Shown here in pieces: positions 1 to 6,589 of a DNA stretch of 19,365 nucleotides (positions within the stretch are counted from its first letter, which is position 1; each line of letters opens with the position of its first letter). A model generated the notes under the pieces. That model saw only the letters and a list, made by a program, of their open reading frames with translations. It had not been told where the DNA came from and searched no databases. The stretch is from Acidobacteriota bacterium (GTDB lineage: Bacteria > Acidobacteriota > Terriglobia > Terriglobales > Acidobacteriaceae), in assembly GCA_021798235.1 (NCBI GenBank), contig JAJZMO010000195.1, forward strand, positions 5,674 through 25,038. Direction: 5' to 3'. The position numbers and the translations under genes were made by a program.

Positions 1-135
1 GCAGTTGCCGCCGGGGCCTGCATTGGCTGCGATCATGGTCTTGGCGCTCTGGGTGGTCTTGGCCGACAGATAGTGATCCGCAGCGAAACCGGTGAGCAAC
101 ATTCCGAGGGCGAGGGCGCGAACAATAATCTTCAT
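1..135 (-). CDS. Small secreted protein of unknown function (partial, N-terminal 45 residues)
   Basis: An open frame starts at the ATG whose first base is 135 (minus strand) and runs off the left edge without a stop. The start MKIIVRALALGMLLTGFAAD looks like a signal peptide: Lys2 and Arg6, a hydrophobic core at about residues 5-18, then a small-residue stretch where signal peptidase could cut. The rest is polar (AKTTQSAKTMIAANAGPGG) and includes Cys45 at the window edge. An AAAGG element lies about 10 bases before the ATG. The gene is divergent from trpC, so it is probably not part of the trp operon. I do not recognise the family. The call as a coding sequence rests on the signal peptide, the ribosome binding site and the uninterrupted frame. 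Confidence 0.55.
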   Translation of the reverse strand, partial: MKIIVRALALGMLLTGFAADHYLSAKTTQSAKTMIAANAGPGGNC

Positions 136-172
136 GGCGTATTACCTTTCAGGGTTGGGAGTAGTGTGTCAG

Positions 173-277
173 TCAAGGGCAACTGACTGAAATCATCCTA
201 CGACAACCCTTCAGGAAACGCCTTTACTTTCAGCGACAAAGCAAACAAAACGAAAACTTTATAATCAAGGGTAACTG
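173..277. repeat. Spaced direct repeat, 13-mer, 12 of 13 identical
   Basis: TCAAGGGCAACTG at 173-185 recurs as TCAAGGGTAACTG at 265-277, 92 bases apart. An inverted core copy lies at 309-316. The copies sit in the divergent promoter region, and the second one directly follows the TATAAT at 260-265, a position where a bound regulator could affect transcription. The match is short, so chance cannot be ruled out. Confidence 0.4.
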
Positions 278-427
278 CAAAATTTAAACAAGAATCTCGC
301 TTTCAAGTTTACCCTTTGAGCATCGACACAATTGTCTCTATCGTGCATCCCAGACCTTTCCATCAATTATTTCTCCTTTGCTTGCTTTGCCCCCGCAAAG
401 GCCCAAGAATCCTCCGTACTGACTCGC

Positions 428-453
428 GCAGCCGGAAACCGCAGCCGGAAACC
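428..453. repeat. Perfect tandem duplication of a 13-mer
   Basis: GCAGCCGGAAACC occurs twice head to tail, at 428-440 and 441-453, with no mismatch. It lies 70 bases before the trpC start, in the presumed untranslated leader. Perfect identity suggests a recent slippage duplication or a pair of binding sites. Confidence 0.75.
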
Positions 454-522
454 TTGGATCCCATTCCCCCCAAAGCCCTGCGACCTATTTATACTGGGAG
501 TTCTATCCATTAGGTAGGCTGC

Positions 523-1332
523 ATGGCGACGCATTTAGACACAATTCTGGCCGCAACCCGGCGCACCGTCGCCGAACGGAAAGCCGCTGCCGACCTGCGC
601 GCGCTGGAGCGCCGCGCCGAGGCACACTCCCCACGCGGCTTTGCCCGTGCTTTGCGGGAACGCGCGGTCACTGGCCCGGCCATCATCGCCGAACTGAAAA
701 AGGCTTCGCCCTCGCGGGGACTCATCCGCGCCGACTTTGCCGTGGAGCCGCTGGCACGCGCGCTGGCTGGCGCTGGAGCAACGGCGCTTTCCGTGCTCAC
801 CGATGAACCTTTCTTTCAAGGCAGCCTGGCGAATCTGGAAATGGTATCGGCAGCCGTTTCCCTGCCCTGCCTGCGCAAGGACTTTATTGTCGACGCGTTT
901 CAGATTCTCGAAGCCCGCGCCCATTGCGCCGACGCGATTCTGCTGATCGCTGCGGCGCTGACCGATGCCGAATTGCGCAGCCTGAGCGATGCCGCACATG
1001 CGCTTTCGCTCGACGTGCTTTGCGAAGTGCATGATGCGGATGAGGCCGCGCGCGTCTTTGATCTTGGCGCAGAGGCCGTCGGCGTCAACAACCGAAATTT
1101 GCGCACCTTTGCTGTGAGTCTGGAAACCTCAATCGAACTGGCGGCCCATCTGCCGCAGAGCGCTGTTTTGGTTGCCGAAAGCGGCATCCATACGGCGGAG
1201 GACATCGCGCGGCTGCGCGCGGCTGGCTACGCAGCGTTTTTGATTGGGGAATCGTTGATGCGCCAGCCGGAGCCGGGTCGCGCGTTGCAAACGCTGCTGG
1301 CGGTTGAAGCTGCAGCGGGCAAAGGCGTCTAA
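523..1332 (+). CDS. trpC: Indole-3-glycerol phosphate synthase
   Basis: This cytosolic enzyme of the tryptophan pathway closes the indole ring, converting carboxyphenylamino-deoxyribulose phosphate to indole-3-glycerol phosphate. The 269-residue length is normal for a stand-alone TrpC. A single (beta/alpha)8 barrel is visible with the family residues in order: E57 and K59 in AELKKASPS, K119 in LRKDF, E168 in LCEVH, N190 in GVNNRNL, and E219-S220 in AESGI. A helical N-terminal extension (about residues 1-45), typical of IGPS, precedes the barrel. The ATG at 523 follows a GGTAGG element. The stop is one base before the trpF start, so the two are likely co-translated. It is not fused to trpF as in enteric bacteria. 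trpE, trpG and trpD are absent upstream. Confidence 0.97.
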   Translation: MATHLDTILAATRRTVAERKAAADLRALERRAEAHSPRGFARALRERAVTGPAIIAELKKASPSRGLIRADFAVEPLARALAGAGATALSVLTDEPFFQGSLANLEMVSAAVSLPCLRKDFIVDAFQILEARAHCADAILLIAAALTDAELRSLSDAAHALSLDVLCEVHDADEAARVFDLGAEAVGVNNRNLRTFAVSLETSIELAAHLPQSAVLVAESGIHTAEDIARLRAAGYAAFLIGESLMRQPEPGRALQTLLAVEAAAGKGV

Positions 1333-1333
1333 G

Positions 1334-2065
1334 ATGTGGATCAAAATCTGCGGCAACACGAATCTTACCGATGCCCAATTTGCCGCCGAATCCGGCGCGG
1401 ATGCCGTCGGATTCGTCTTTGCGCCCAGCCCGCGCCAGATCGCTCCAGAAACCGCTGCACGTATCACCGCACATTTGCCGCATACGATGGAGAAGTACGG
1501 CGTCTTTGTGGATGCGGACTTCGAAACGATCGTTCACACGGTGGAAACAGCGGGCCTGACGGGAGTGCAGTTGCACGCAGTGCCTGCAATGGGTTTGGCG
1601 CAACGACTGCGCGCGCATTTTACGCAGCAACCGGTGCGTATTGTGCAGGTATTGCACTATGTTCCGGATGCAGCGCGCTTCGCTGCTGATCTACACGCGC
1701 TGCATGCACAACAGGAGTTGGATGCCGTGCTGATCGACTCTCGCACGGCCACGTTGGTGGGTGGCACCGGCATTGCCTTTGATTGGCAGTCGGCCCGCGC
1801 AGCCTTTGCCCGCGAAGAGCGCGCCCTGCACCTGATCGCCGCAGGCGGTTTGCGGCCAGAGAATGTTGCTGAAGCCATCCATACGCTGCACCCATGGGGC
1901 GTGGATGTTAGCAGCGGCGTGGAAGCACAGCCAGGCAAAAAAGATCCGGAGCGTGTGGCGAGATTTCTCCGCGCGGCACGCGCAGCGGCGGCAGCAATGG
2001 AATCCGCACAACAGGCACCACCAGAGTTCGCGCACAGCCCAGGCAGAAAGGGAGCATCCCAGTGA
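1334..2065 (+). CDS. trpF: Phosphoribosylanthranilate isomerase
   Basis: The enzyme rearranges phosphoribosylanthranilate to carboxyphenylamino-deoxyribulose phosphate, the substrate of TrpC. The start [10 protein letters not shown] carries the catalytic Cys6 of the KICG motif, and D135 in LIDS is the partner general acid. [19 protein letters not shown] and VDVSSGVE are family phosphate-loop and barrel motifs. The ATG at 1334 is chosen because KICG normally lies at the very N-terminus and AAAGG at 1321-1325 is well placed; a TTG at 1304 would add ten residues inside trpC. At 243 residues the protein is longer than the usual 200-220. The excess is an Ala-rich, then polar tail after about residue 214, probably disordered. 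The stop overlaps the trpB start by four bases (GTGA). Confidence 0.96.
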   Translation: MWIKICGNTNLTDAQFAAESGADAVGFVFAPSPRQIAPETAARITAHLPHTMEKYGVFVDADFETIVHTVETAGLTGVQLHAVPAMGLAQRLRAHFTQQPVRIVQVLHYVPDAARFAADLHALHAQQELDAVLIDSRTATLVGGTGIAFDWQSARAAFAREERALHLIAAGGLRPENVAEAIHTLHPWGVDVSSGVEAQPGKKDPERVARFLRAARAAAAAMESAQQAPPEFAHSPGRKGASQ

Positions 2066-3282
2066 GTAACGCTACCGCAACCGAATCCCAGATCCCACAG
2101 GTCGCAGCCGGGCGCTTTGGTGCCTATGGTGGCCGCTATGTGCCGGAGACGCTGATGGCCGCGCTGGAAGAGCTGGAGCGCGCCTATGCCGAGGCGCAAC
2201 GCGATCCGGCCTTTCAAAGCGAGTTGGACTACCTGCTGCGCAATTATGCGGGACGGCCCACGCCGCTCTACTATGCTGCGCGACTCAGCGAGCACCTGGA
2301 CGGCGCAAAAATTTATTTGAAGCGCGAAGATCTGCTGCATACGGGCGCACACAAGATCAACAACTGCATTGGCCAGGGATTGCTGGCACGCCGCATGGGC
2401 AAGCGCCGCATCATCGCCGAGACCGGCGCGGGCCAGCATGGCGTGGCCACGGCCACCGTCTGCGCGCTCTTTGGCATGGAGTGCGTCGTCTACATGGGCG
2501 AGGAGGACATGCGCCGCCAGGAGTTGAACGTCTACCGCATGCGCCTGCTGGGCGCGGAGGTGCGCGGCGTGCGCTCCGGCTCGGCCACACTCAAAGATGC
2601 CATCAATGAGGCCATGCGCGACTGGGTCACCAACGTTCGCACCACGCATTACCTGCTAGGCAGCGTGTTGGGAGCGCATCCCTATCCCACCATGGTGCGT
2701 GACTTTCACCGCGTCATTGGCAACGAAGCGCGACAGCAAATTTTGGAAGCGGAAGGTCGCTTGCCCTCCGCCGTGGTGGCTTGTGTTGGCGGCGGCTCGA
2801 ATGCGATTGGTGCGTTTTATGCTTTTATCCCGGACACAGCCGTGCGGTTGATTGGCGTTGAAGCTGGTGGACGCGGCACAGGTTTGGGCGAACACGCTGC
2901 GCGCTTCCAGGGCGGATCGCCGGGCGTGCTGCAAGGAACCTATTCGTATGTGTTGCAGGATGACGCGGGGCAAGTCTCCTTGACGCATTCTGTTTCTGCC
3001 GGGCTGGACTATGCTTCCATCGGGCCGGAGCACGCCGCGCTGCATGACTCTGGCCGTGCCGCATACGTCTCTGCCGATGATGCGGCGGCGCTGAACGCCA
3101 CTGTCACGCTGGCACGCATGGAAGGCATTTTGCCCGCACTGGAAAGCGCGCACGCCGTGGCCGAGGCCATGCGCATCGCACCCACACTCCAGCGCAGCGA
3201 TCTTTTGATCGTCAATCTCTCTGGCCGCGGCGACAAGGATATGGGCATCCTGGCGCGCGAACTCAAGTTGCAAGGGGCGTAA
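2062..3282 (+). CDS. trpB: Tryptophan synthase beta chain
   Basis: The PLP enzyme condenses indole with serine to give tryptophan and works as an alpha2-beta2 complex with TrpA. The 406-residue protein is full length. Visible signatures are [14 protein letters not shown] near the start, the PLP Schiff-base lysine K98 in HTGAHKINN, catalytic E120 in AETGAGQHG, the phosphate-binding loop GGGSNAIG at 243-250, and a C-terminal NLSGRGDKD. It is the TrpB1 type that partners TrpA. The start is GTG at 2062, overlapping the trpF stop, with AGAAAGGGAG about eight bases before it. trpA follows after three bases. PLP could come from pdxS-pdxT 5.5 kb downstream. Confidence 0.98.
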   Translation: MSNATATESQIPQVAAGRFGAYGGRYVPETLMAALEELERAYAEAQRDPAFQSELDYLLRNYAGRPTPLYYAARLSEHLDGAKIYLKREDLLHTGAHKINNCIGQGLLARRMGKRRIIAETGAGQHGVATATVCALFGMECVVYMGEEDMRRQELNVYRMRLLGAEVRGVRSGSATLKDAINEAMRDWVTNVRTTHYLLGSVLGAHPYPTMVRDFHRVIGNEARQQILEAEGRLPSAVVACVGGGSNAIGAFYAFIPDTAVRLIGVEAGGRGTGLGEHAARFQGGSPGVLQGTYSYVLQDDAGQVSLTHSVSAGLDYASIGPEHAALHDSGRAAYVSADDAAALNATVTLARMEGILPALESAHAVAEAMRIAPTLQRSDLLIVNLSGRGDKDMGILARELKLQGA

Positions 3283-3285
3283 CCG

Positions 3286-4062
3286 ATGCCAATACAATTC
3301 CGACACAAACCGGGACTAGTGGTCTATCTCACGATTGGCGATCCCGATCTGGCCACGTCCAAGAAAATTGCTTTGGCCGCCATCGATGCGGGCGCAGATG
3401 TGCTCGAACTCGGCGTGCCTTTTAGCGATCCACTGGCCGACGGCCCGGTGATCCAACGGGCCAGTGAGCGTGCCTTGGCGCACGGAACACGCCTGACCGA
3501 TGTACTGGCGCTGGCACGAGAGTTGCGCGCAGAGCGACCGCAAACCGGACTGGTGATCTTTTCCTATTTGAATCCTGTGCTGCGTTTGGGCTTGGAGAGT
3601 TTTTGCGCGCAGGCTCAGCAATCGGGCGTGGATGGCGTGCTGCTGACCGACATGATTGTCGAAGAGGCCGACGAGTACCGCGCTGCCATGCGCCGTCACA
3701 AATTGCAGCCCATCTTTTTGGCCGCGCCCACCAGCCCGGATGCGCGCCTGCAAAAAATCGCCGCCGCCAGCGAGGGCTTCATTTACGCCATCTCGCGCAC
3801 CGGCATCACCGGCGCACAACAACAAATGGCCGGTGACGCGGAGCAGTTGACCGAGCGCCTGCGCACCTACTCGCGCCTGCCCATCGCCGTGGGCTTTGGC
3901 GTCTCCACGCCGGAGCATGTGGCTGCCGTGGGCCGCTTCGCAGACGCTGCCGTCATCGGCAGCGCCATTGTGGCCATCATCGAAAAATCCACACCCGCGC
4001 AGGCTCCCACGGCTGTGGCGGAGTTTCTGGCCAGCCTGCGCTTGCAGCCCGCAACGGTCTGA
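3286..4062 (+). CDS. trpA: Tryptophan synthase alpha chain
   Basis: TrpA cleaves indole-3-glycerol phosphate to indole and glyceraldehyde-3-phosphate and passes indole to TrpB. The (beta/alpha)8 barrel shows catalytic E41 and D52 in ELGVPFSDPLADGP, matching Salmonella E49 and D60 with the same spacing. It also shows the mobile loop SRTGITG and the phosphate site GFGVSTPEH. At 258 residues it is about ten shorter than usual, because the N-terminal helix is trimmed to MPIQFRHKPG. Loop 2, usually VPDLPxEE, reads LTDMIVEE: the Asp is kept but the flanking prolines are lost, which may alter contact with TrpB. AAGGGG lies nine bases before the ATG. It is the last gene of the trp block. Confidence 0.97.
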   Translation: MPIQFRHKPGLVVYLTIGDPDLATSKKIALAAIDAGADVLELGVPFSDPLADGPVIQRASERALAHGTRLTDVLALARELRAERPQTGLVIFSYLNPVLRLGLESFCAQAQQSGVDGVLLTDMIVEEADEYRAAMRRHKLQPIFLAAPTSPDARLQKIAAASEGFIYAISRTGITGAQQQMAGDAEQLTERLRTYSRLPIAVGFGVSTPEHVAAVGRFADAAVIGSAIVAIIEKSTPAQAPTAVAEFLASLRLQPATV

Positions 4063-4250
4063 GCCTGTGCCAACGGCAGCACGAATCGCTGCGAGGGACT
4101 CGCGCCCATTTGCCGCACAAAACGCCGTGCTCTGCCCGTCGCTTCTAAAAAACGACCCGGGTCGTTTAAGATGGTAGGGATACCCTGCACAGGGAATGCA
4201 ATGCCGCCTGCGGGTGCTGTGCGCCCGGGCAACCCAGGTTGAGGTGTGTA
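4063..4250. promoter_or_regulatory. Spacer between trpA and the chorismate mutase gene
   Basis: This 188-base spacer carries several inverted repeats. The strongest is the 18-bp palindrome at 4150-4167, listed separately. A GC-rich stem pairs CGGGTGC (4211-4217) with GCGCCCG (4221-4227) around a three-base loop, with one G-T pair, about 24 bases before the start. AGGG/CCCT arms lie around 4177-4187. None is followed by a T-run, so none reads as an intrinsic terminator. The spacing suggests that the aromatic block downstream has its own promoter. Confidence 0.4.
4150..4167. promoter_or_regulatory. Perfect 18-bp palindrome, candidate repressor operator
   Basis: AAACGACCCGGGTCGTTT is a perfect dyad with no central spacer, so it is an unlikely RNA hairpin and a plausible site for a dimeric regulator. 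The hexamer TAAGAT at 4167-4172 matches the -10 consensus at four of six bases, and a poor -35 (TCTAAA, 4144-4149) would lie 17 bases before it. If those boxes are real, the palindrome fills the promoter spacer, a classic repressor position. The perfect dyad is seen; the promoter and operator roles are inferred. Confidence 0.5.
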
Positions 4251-4544
4251 ATGGAGATAGCCGATTGGCGGCGCAAAATTGATGAGGTCGATCAGAAGAT
4301 TGTGCATTTGCTGAACGAGCGCGCCAAGGCCGTGCAACACATTGGCGCATTAAAGGATGCAGCACAGCTGCCCATATATGAACCATCACGCGAGCGGACG
4401 ATTTTTGAAAATGTGTGCAAAGCCAACCAAGGCCCACTGCCTGACGTGGAACTCAAGCACATTTATGAGCGCATCATTGATGTGATGCGAGCCATGCAGC
4501 GCGATGAGCTTGCCTCGGATGGCGCAAGCGGCACGGCACAATAA
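4251..4544 (+). CDS. Chorismate mutase, AroQ class, monofunctional
   Basis: The enzyme converts chorismate to prephenate, the first step towards phenylalanine and tyrosine. The 97-residue protein is one all-helical AroQ domain. Residues line up with the E. coli P-protein active site: R7/R8 (for R11), R24 (R28), K35 (K39), R47-E48 (R51-E52 region) and Q83 (Q88). The ATG at 4251 is preferred over the in-frame TTG at 4239 because GAGG at 4241-4244 is correctly spaced and the helix begins just after. The DAHP synthase gene follows after 70 bases. In some bacteria these two activities are fused, or a free mutase binds DAHP synthase, so a complex is plausible here. No gene symbol is given because aroQ is also used for a dehydroquinase. 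Confidence 0.92.
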   Translation: MEIADWRRKIDEVDQKIVHLLNERAKAVQHIGALKDAAQLPIYEPSRERTIFENVCKANQGPLPDVELKHIYERIIDVMRAMQRDELASDGASGTAQ

Positions 4545-4614
4545 AAGTTGCAGCACAGGTTTCCAACAAGAAACAGCAGTACAAATCAAAGCATGAGGAA
4601 CGGGTTCAACCAAC

Positions 4615-5634
4615 ATGATTGTAGCCATGGAAGAAGGAGCCACCGAAGAGCAGATTCAAAAAGTGCTCGCACGGATGGTCGAGATTGGATTCAAAGTGCA
4701 TCGCACCACAGGTGTCGAACAGACGGTTCTGGCCGGCGTGGGTAGCCCAAAGAGCTTTGATGTGCAAGACTTTCAAGTTATGGACGGCGTTAAGGAAGCT
4801 CATCGCATCACCTCCCCATACAAATTGGCCGGACGCGGCTTTCGCCCCGAAGGCACTGTGGTTCGTTTTCCCAACGGCGTTGAGGTTGGAGGCAAAGAGG
4901 TCATCGTCATGGCCGGGCCGTGCTCCGTTGAATCCCGCGAGCAAATCTTTACTGCTGCCGAGCAAGTGAAAAAGTCCGGCGCAAAGTTTTTGCGTGGCGG
5001 AGCCTACAAACCCCGCAGCTCGCCGTACTCCTTCCAAGGCATGGGCGTCGAAGGACTCAAGCTGATGCGCGAAGTGGGCGATGCCACCGGCCTGCTCATC
5101 ATCAGCGAAGTTATGGAGATTTCGCAGATTGAAATCATGCTGCCCTACGTCGATTGTTTCCAAGTTGGCGCGCGCAACATGCAAAACTTCAACCTCCTGC
5201 GCGAACTCGGCCAGGTGCGCCGTCCCGTTCTGCTCAAGCGCGGCATCGCTGCCACCATTGAAGAGGTACTGCTTTCGGCAGAGTACATTCTCTCTGGCGG
5301 CAACTATGATGTCATGCTCTGCGAGCGCGGCATCCGCACCTTTGAGACCTACACGCGCAACACCATGGACATTTCGGCGATTCCCGTGCTCAAGCACCTG
5401 TCGCACCTGCCCGTGCTGGGCGATCCGTCGCATGGCACAGGCCGCAGAGATATGGTGCCCGCACTGGCGCGCGCCTCTCTGGCCGCTGGTTGCGATGGCC
5501 TGCTGATGGAAGTCCACCCGAATCCAGAAAAGGCCGTCTCCGATGGCGCTCAAACCCTCTTCCCGCAGCAGTTTGACAAGCTGATGGGTGAGCTGCGCGC
5601 GATTGCTCCGGCGGTGGGCCGCACCGTGGCATAA
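4615..5634 (+). CDS. aroF: 3-deoxy-7-phosphoheptulonate (DAHP) synthase, type I-beta
   Basis: The enzyme joins phosphoenolpyruvate and erythrose-4-phosphate in the first committed step of aromatic amino acid synthesis. The 339-residue sequence resembles Thermotoga maritima DAHP synthase along its length. An N-terminal ferredoxin-like regulatory domain (about 1-70, MIVAMEEGATEEQI) precedes a KDO8P-synthase-like barrel. The metal ligands are C103 (AGPCSVE), H273 (DPSHGTGRRD), E299 (MEVHP) and D310 (SDGAQ), each one residue from the Thermotoga numbering. RGGAYKPRSSPYSFQG and LLKRG bind substrate. In Thermotoga that N-terminal domain mediates tyrosine inhibition, which would suit a gene beside tyrA. 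The ATG at 4615 matches the family N-terminus, although the nearest GAGGAA (4595-4600) is rather distant. Confidence 0.97.
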   Translation: MIVAMEEGATEEQIQKVLARMVEIGFKVHRTTGVEQTVLAGVGSPKSFDVQDFQVMDGVKEAHRITSPYKLAGRGFRPEGTVVRFPNGVEVGGKEVIVMAGPCSVESREQIFTAAEQVKKSGAKFLRGGAYKPRSSPYSFQGMGVEGLKLMREVGDATGLLIISEVMEISQIEIMLPYVDCFQVGARNMQNFNLLRELGQVRRPVLLKRGIAATIEEVLLSAEYILSGGNYDVMLCERGIRTFETYTRNTMDISAIPVLKHLSHLPVLGDPSHGTGRRDMVPALARASLAAGCDGLLMEVHPNPEKAVSDGAQTLFPQQFDKLMGELRAIAPAVGRTVA

Positions 5635-5662
5635 CCAATCCCGCAAAACCACAGGAGGCGCC

Positions 5663-6547
5663 GTGTCCACAGGTTCCGTGCAGAACATTACGATCCTCGG
5701 CACTGGACTCATCGGCGCCTCGCTGGGCTTGGCTCTGCGCGCTCAGGGCTTCTCTGGCTCCATTACGGGCTGGGATAAAAATGCAGAAGAAGCCGCAATG
5801 GCCCTGCACCTTGGCGCGATTCACCGCACAACCGACGACCCCATTGCAGCCGTAAAATCCAGCGAAATCATCGTGCTCGCAACCCCCGTGCTCGCCATTC
5901 TCGACTGGATGGAGAAGCTCGCGCCCGTCTTGCACTCTGGACAATTCCTCACCGACGTCGGCAGTACCAAGCACCGCATCTGCGAGCGCGCCTCCAGTCT
6001 ATTTACATCGCCATCGCGCGCTGAGTTTCTCGCCGGGCACCCCATGGCCGGCAAAGAGGTCTATGGCGCTGCAAATGCCGATGCAGATCTCTTTCGGGGA
6101 GCCGTCTGGCTTTTCGCCACGCTGTCGGGCGCGCAAGACACGCCGCCCTCACCGCAGCAACAGACCTGGCGCGCGTGGGTGCAAAAGATTGGCTGCCGCA
6201 TTGTCGATGTCGACTCCACGCGCCACGATGAACTCTGCGCCTGGGCCAGCCATTTGCCGCAAATGGTTGGCACCGCGCTGGCCGCCTTGTTGGAAGACAC
6301 CTTCGGCACAACGCCGGAACATCGCACCGAACTACGCGATGTGGGCGGACGCGCCCTGCGCGAGATGACGCGGCTGGGAGCCAGCCCTTTTTCCATGTGG
6401 CGTGACGTGGCGCAGACCAACGCCGAAGCGCTGGGCGCAACCCTGTTGGCATTGGAGCAGCGGCTGGCGCATATCCGCGAAAATCTGAAACAACCAGAGC
6501 TGCGTGCAGAGTTTGATCGCGCCAACCAATTCCGTAAAAATTTTTAA
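5663..6547 (+). CDS. tyrA: Prephenate (or arogenate) dehydrogenase
   Basis: The enzyme oxidatively decarboxylates prephenate to hydroxyphenylpyruvate, or arogenate to tyrosine, using NAD(P)+. The 294-residue protein has a Rossmann dinucleotide motif GTGLIG (13-18), TDVGSTK near residue 97, the catalytic His126 in GHPMAGKE, and a helical C-terminal dimerisation domain with SHLPQMVGTALA. The GTG at 5663 is chosen: AGGAGG at 5653-5658 is adjacent and the Rossmann strand begins ten residues in. An upstream in-frame start at 5588 would lie inside aroF and add 25 residues with no family likeness. It has no ACT domain, so feedback control probably acts elsewhere. W37-D38 after the second strand is the cofactor-selecting region; substrate and cofactor preference cannot be read with certainty. 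Confidence 0.94.
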   Translation: MSTGSVQNITILGTGLIGASLGLALRAQGFSGSITGWDKNAEEAAMALHLGAIHRTTDDPIAAVKSSEIIVLATPVLAILDWMEKLAPVLHSGQFLTDVGSTKHRICERASSLFTSPSRAEFLAGHPMAGKEVYGAANADADLFRGAVWLFATLSGAQDTPPSPQQQTWRAWVQKIGCRIVDVDSTRHDELCAWASHLPQMVGTALAALLEDTFGTTPEHRTELRDVGGRALREMTRLGASPFSMWRDVAQTNAEALGATLLALEQRLAHIRENLKQPELRAEFDRANQFRKNF

Positions 6548-6589
6548 TCCACCATTGCACATTTGCTCGCCGTTGCGTACAACGGCAGC

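Larger units (their letters stand above)
136..522. promoter_or_regulatory. AT-rich divergent spacer between the secreted-protein gene and trpC
   Basis: This 387-base stretch holds no convincing gene. The part from about 176 to 320 is clearly richer in A and T than the flanking genes, as expected for promoters. A perfect TATAAT is at 260-265 on the + strand, but no good -35 box lies 16-18 bases before it. The 8-mer AAGGGTAA at 267-274 is repeated in inverted form (TTACCCTT) at 309-316. A longer copy pair is listed separately. I found no tryptophan leader peptide, tandem Trp codons or terminator/antiterminator pair ahead of trpC, so classic attenuation is not supported. Confidence 0.45.

Noticed and set aside
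316..517. Two overlapping short + strand open frames (61 and 65 residues) upstream of trpC
   Set aside because: They overlap each other in different frames, lack a ribosome binding site and family likeness, and span the tandem repeat. They hold one Trp codon at most, so neither looks like a trp leader peptide.
1304..1333. Earlier TTG start for trpF
   Set aside because: It would add ten residues inside trpC; the KICG motif normally sits at the extreme N-terminus and the ATG at 1334 has a good ribosome binding site.
4171..4242. 23-codon open frame ending just before the chorismate mutase start
   Set aside because: It contains no Phe, Tyr or Trp codons and has no ribosome binding site, so it does not support attenuation by aromatic amino acids.
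4606..5712. 368-residue minus-strand frame opposite aroF
   Set aside because: It is an antisense shadow of the DAHP synthase gene with no recognisable motif.
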